DNA from: a virus
Length of the DNA: 28,960 nucleotides
Strand: one strand, 5' to 3'
IMG/VR virus record: IMGVR_UViG_3300004369_000103
Coordinates: 1-28,960 of that record
Shown one piece after another: positions 27,589-28,960 of the stretch. Position 1 is the first letter of the stretch, and every line of letters starts with the position of its first letter. The notes under the pieces were generated by a model. It was given only the letters and a program-made list of their open reading frames with translations. It was not told the DNA's origin and did not search any database. Made by a program: the position numbers and the translations under genes.

Positions 27589-28765
27589 CCTGCTCTCCTG
27601 AAATCTTACGGCTGTACTCGGGGAACTGGTCCAGGCTGACCTGGTTCAATTGGACCATGTGGGCGTCTCCTCCCGTGACGGGGTTCATGTCCTCCTTGGC
27701 GCGGACCTCGTTGATGCTCATGGCGCCTAGACGGACCATGCCTTCGTAGTAGTTGACGCGGGCGTCCATGTCTCCTCGGGCCATGCTATTGAGGTCAAAC
27801 CGTGCGTAGGTTTGTGGGCGCTCGCGGGCCTGGATGAGTTTTCGGTTGATTTCGTGTTCTAGCTTCTTTGCCCACGGCGCGATGGTGTGCCTGGAGAACA
27901 TGAGGTTTTGCTGTTCCACGTTGTTGTACGTGGTCTGGCTCTCTAGCTGGATGAGCGCTGGTGGCACGCCAAAAATTCGAGCCACTTCTTCGGCTTGGAA
28001 CTTGCGGACTCCTAGGAACTGTGCCTCGTCGGGTGTGATGGTGATGCGCTGGTACTTCAATCCGTGGGGCACCAGTTTGGTGGTTGCGCTGCCTTGCTCG
28101 CGCCAGCTTGAGCGGATGCTCTGCATCTGTTCTGCTCGAAGTGTTTGGTCGGTGGTGAGGATTCCTGTCGCTTGGCCTTCATCGAAGTACTGGGCACCGA
28201 ACCGTTGCGCGCTCTGGGCGAGTCCTAAATTTTCGCGGTGGAGGCGGATGGGGCTTTTGCGCTGGATGTTGTACAAGCAGAGCATGTTCTCTGGGTAGAC
28301 GATTCTCCCGCTCACCTTGAAGGCCACCCCTGCGGGCACCTCGATTTCTTCTACTTTGTCGGTGGGGACGACGGTCATCTCGGTTGCGTATCCTCGGTCG
28401 TCTCTCTCAATCACGGCGTGGCCTCGTCCGTGCAGGACGGCGTAGCTCACGAGCGTCTCCCAAAATTCGGGCGCCGTTTGGTAGTCGTTGGGGCTGTTGC
28501 GGACGAGGTCGTAGGCGGGGTGGTTGACCGCTGGTTGTTTGGTCCCGTTGCTTTCCAGGAGGACTTGCAGGTCGAGGGTTGAAACGGTCGAGGCGATTCG
28601 GTAAACGCACGCGTAGACGGCGCTGATGGCCATCGCATTCTTTTCGTTGACGTAGGCTCCGCTCGTGGTCATCGCGGTGATGCCGAGTTCGTTGGCGAGG
28701 GTGGTGCTGTCGTATTTGCCCACGCGGTATCTGAAGAGTTGGGCGAGGCGGTCTCGAATCGTCAT
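27575..28765 (-). CDS. Portal protein, HK97 family
   Basis: The 396-residue protein has the HK97 portal pattern: AISAVYACVYRIASTVSTL near the start, NHPAYDLVRNSPNDYQTAPE, then FWETLVSYAVLHGRGHAVIE, and later FQAEEVARIFGVPPALIQLE and a C-terminal IHEVR-like SINEVRAKEDMNPVTGGD. The dodecameric ring at one head vertex is the DNA channel and binds TerL and the connector. The ATG at 28765 overlaps the sulfotransferase-like gene stop by ATGA. The usual portal-protease-capsid order is kept, with one small gene between. Confidence 0.94.
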   Translation of the reverse strand: MTIRDRLAQLFRYRVGKYDSTTLANELGITAMTTSGAYVNEKNAMAISAVYACVYRIASTVSTLDLQVLLESNGTKQPAVNHPAYDLVRNSPNDYQTAPEFWETLVSYAVLHGRGHAVIERDDRGYATEMTVVPTDKVEEIEVPAGVAFKVSGRIVYPENMLCLYNIQRKSPIRLHRENLGLAQSAQRFGAQYFDEGQATGILTTDQTLRAEQMQSIRSSWREQGSATTKLVPHGLKYQRITITPDEAQFLGVRKFQAEEVARIFGVPPALIQLESQTTYNNVEQQNLMFSRHTIAPWAKKLEHEINRKLIQARERPQTYARFDLNSMARGDMDARVNYYEGMVRLGAMSINEVRAKEDMNPVTGGDAHMVQLNQVSLDQFPEYSRKISGEQDGVQ

Positions 28766-28960
28766 TTGATGTGTTTTGTCATTTCTGCTTCGGTGTATCC
28801 GTAGCGCGCGCCAAGTTCAAGCAGTGCCTCGATTCGGTTGTCTGGCACCTCGGACCATCTGGGCGTGAGTCGGTTGCGCTTGGTGTTGCGGCTGACGTCT
28901 ACTTTGCGAAGGTACGCGAACTTCAGGAAGGCGTCCTCGACGCGGTATCGGTTGGGCGTC
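28762..28960 (-). CDS. Sulfotransferase-like protein, C-terminal part (continues from position 443..1)
   Basis: This is the 3' end of the gene described at 1-443. Bases 28862-28960 repeat bases 1-99, so only 28762-28861 are new sequence. The frame enters open at the window edge and ends in the TGA at 28764-28762, which overlaps the portal ATG (ATGA). The C-terminal residues are charged and helical (for example PRWSEVPDNRIEALLELG) with no recognisable motif. The short overlap with portal indicates translational coupling. In a linear annotation the gene would be missed or called as two fragments. Confidence 0.6.
   Translation of the reverse strand, partial: TPNRYRVEDAFLKFAYLRKVDVSRNTKRNRLTPRWSEVPDNRIEALLELGARYGYTEAEMTKHIK
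28862..28960. repeat. 99-bp terminal overlap, right copy
   Basis: This is the second copy of bases 1-99. Removing it gives a circular unit of 28,861 bp in which the sulfotransferase-like gene is intact. Confidence 0.95.

Overview
The window is a complete tailed-phage genome (Caudoviricetes, siphovirus-type morphogenesis genes). Bases 1-99 are identical to bases 28862-28960, so the contig is a circular or circularly permuted molecule of 28,861 bp cut open inside a gene. The probable host is a GC-rich member of the Bacteroidota. The evidence is a set of promoters of the form TTG-N19/20-TAnnTT(A/T)G instead of E. coli-type -35/-10 boxes, A-rich leaders without Shine-Dalgarno sequences, and several proteins that resemble families common in Bacteroidota phages (a prohead protease-capsid fusion, a small protein with a TISYLLWGG-type motif, a DUF6633-like protein). 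No integrase, excisionase or clear lysogeny repressor was seen.

Nearly everything is on the minus strand, so transcription runs from high to low coordinates. (i) 13220-9124 is an accessory/early region of small genes divided into cassettes. Five nearly identical promoters (each TTG-N20-TTAAATTAG-type followed by a GAAACAAACAAAC leader) are preceded by terminator-like hairpins that share the core TGGCCAAA. (ii) 9127-4032 is DNA metabolism: a RecE-like nuclease, an OB-like small protein, a Cro-like HTH protein, a winged-HTH replication protein, a DUF6633-like protein, a NinG recombinase-nuclease, a ParB-adenine methyltransferase fusion and a phospholipase-D-like protein. (iii) 4035-440 is packaging: an HTH TerS-like protein, a second NinG-like protein, a SAM-methyltransferase-like protein, an HNH nuclease, a P27-type TerS and TerL. 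(iv) From 443 across the contig ends to 25353: a sulfotransferase-like P-loop protein split by the contig ends, portal, a conserved small protein and a fused prohead protease/major capsid protein, closed by a bidirectional terminator. (v) 24619-13336: head-tail connectors, tail terminator, a glycosyltransferase-like protein, major tail protein, G/GT tail chaperones with a -1 frameshift site, tape measure, a 1244-residue tail-tip/receptor-binding protein, and a lysis cassette (M15 peptidase plus two small membrane proteins), closed by a strong terminator.

The only convincing plus-strand genes are two small paralogues at 24701-25162. Each has its own near-identical promoter placed so that the transcript should start at the ATG (leaderless). 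A tRNA-like remnant and the bidirectional terminator follow them.

The most interesting material is: the set of three group-transfer enzymes (glycosyl-, sulfo- and methyl-transferase-like) embedded in virion operons; the repeated terminator-promoter-leader modules and their complementary sequences in two 3' untranslated regions; a possible internal promoter and start that would make capsid protein separately from its protease; and a 415-nt out-of-frame overlap between the glycosyltransferase-like and major tail genes. All names rest on reading motifs by eye; no database search was possible.
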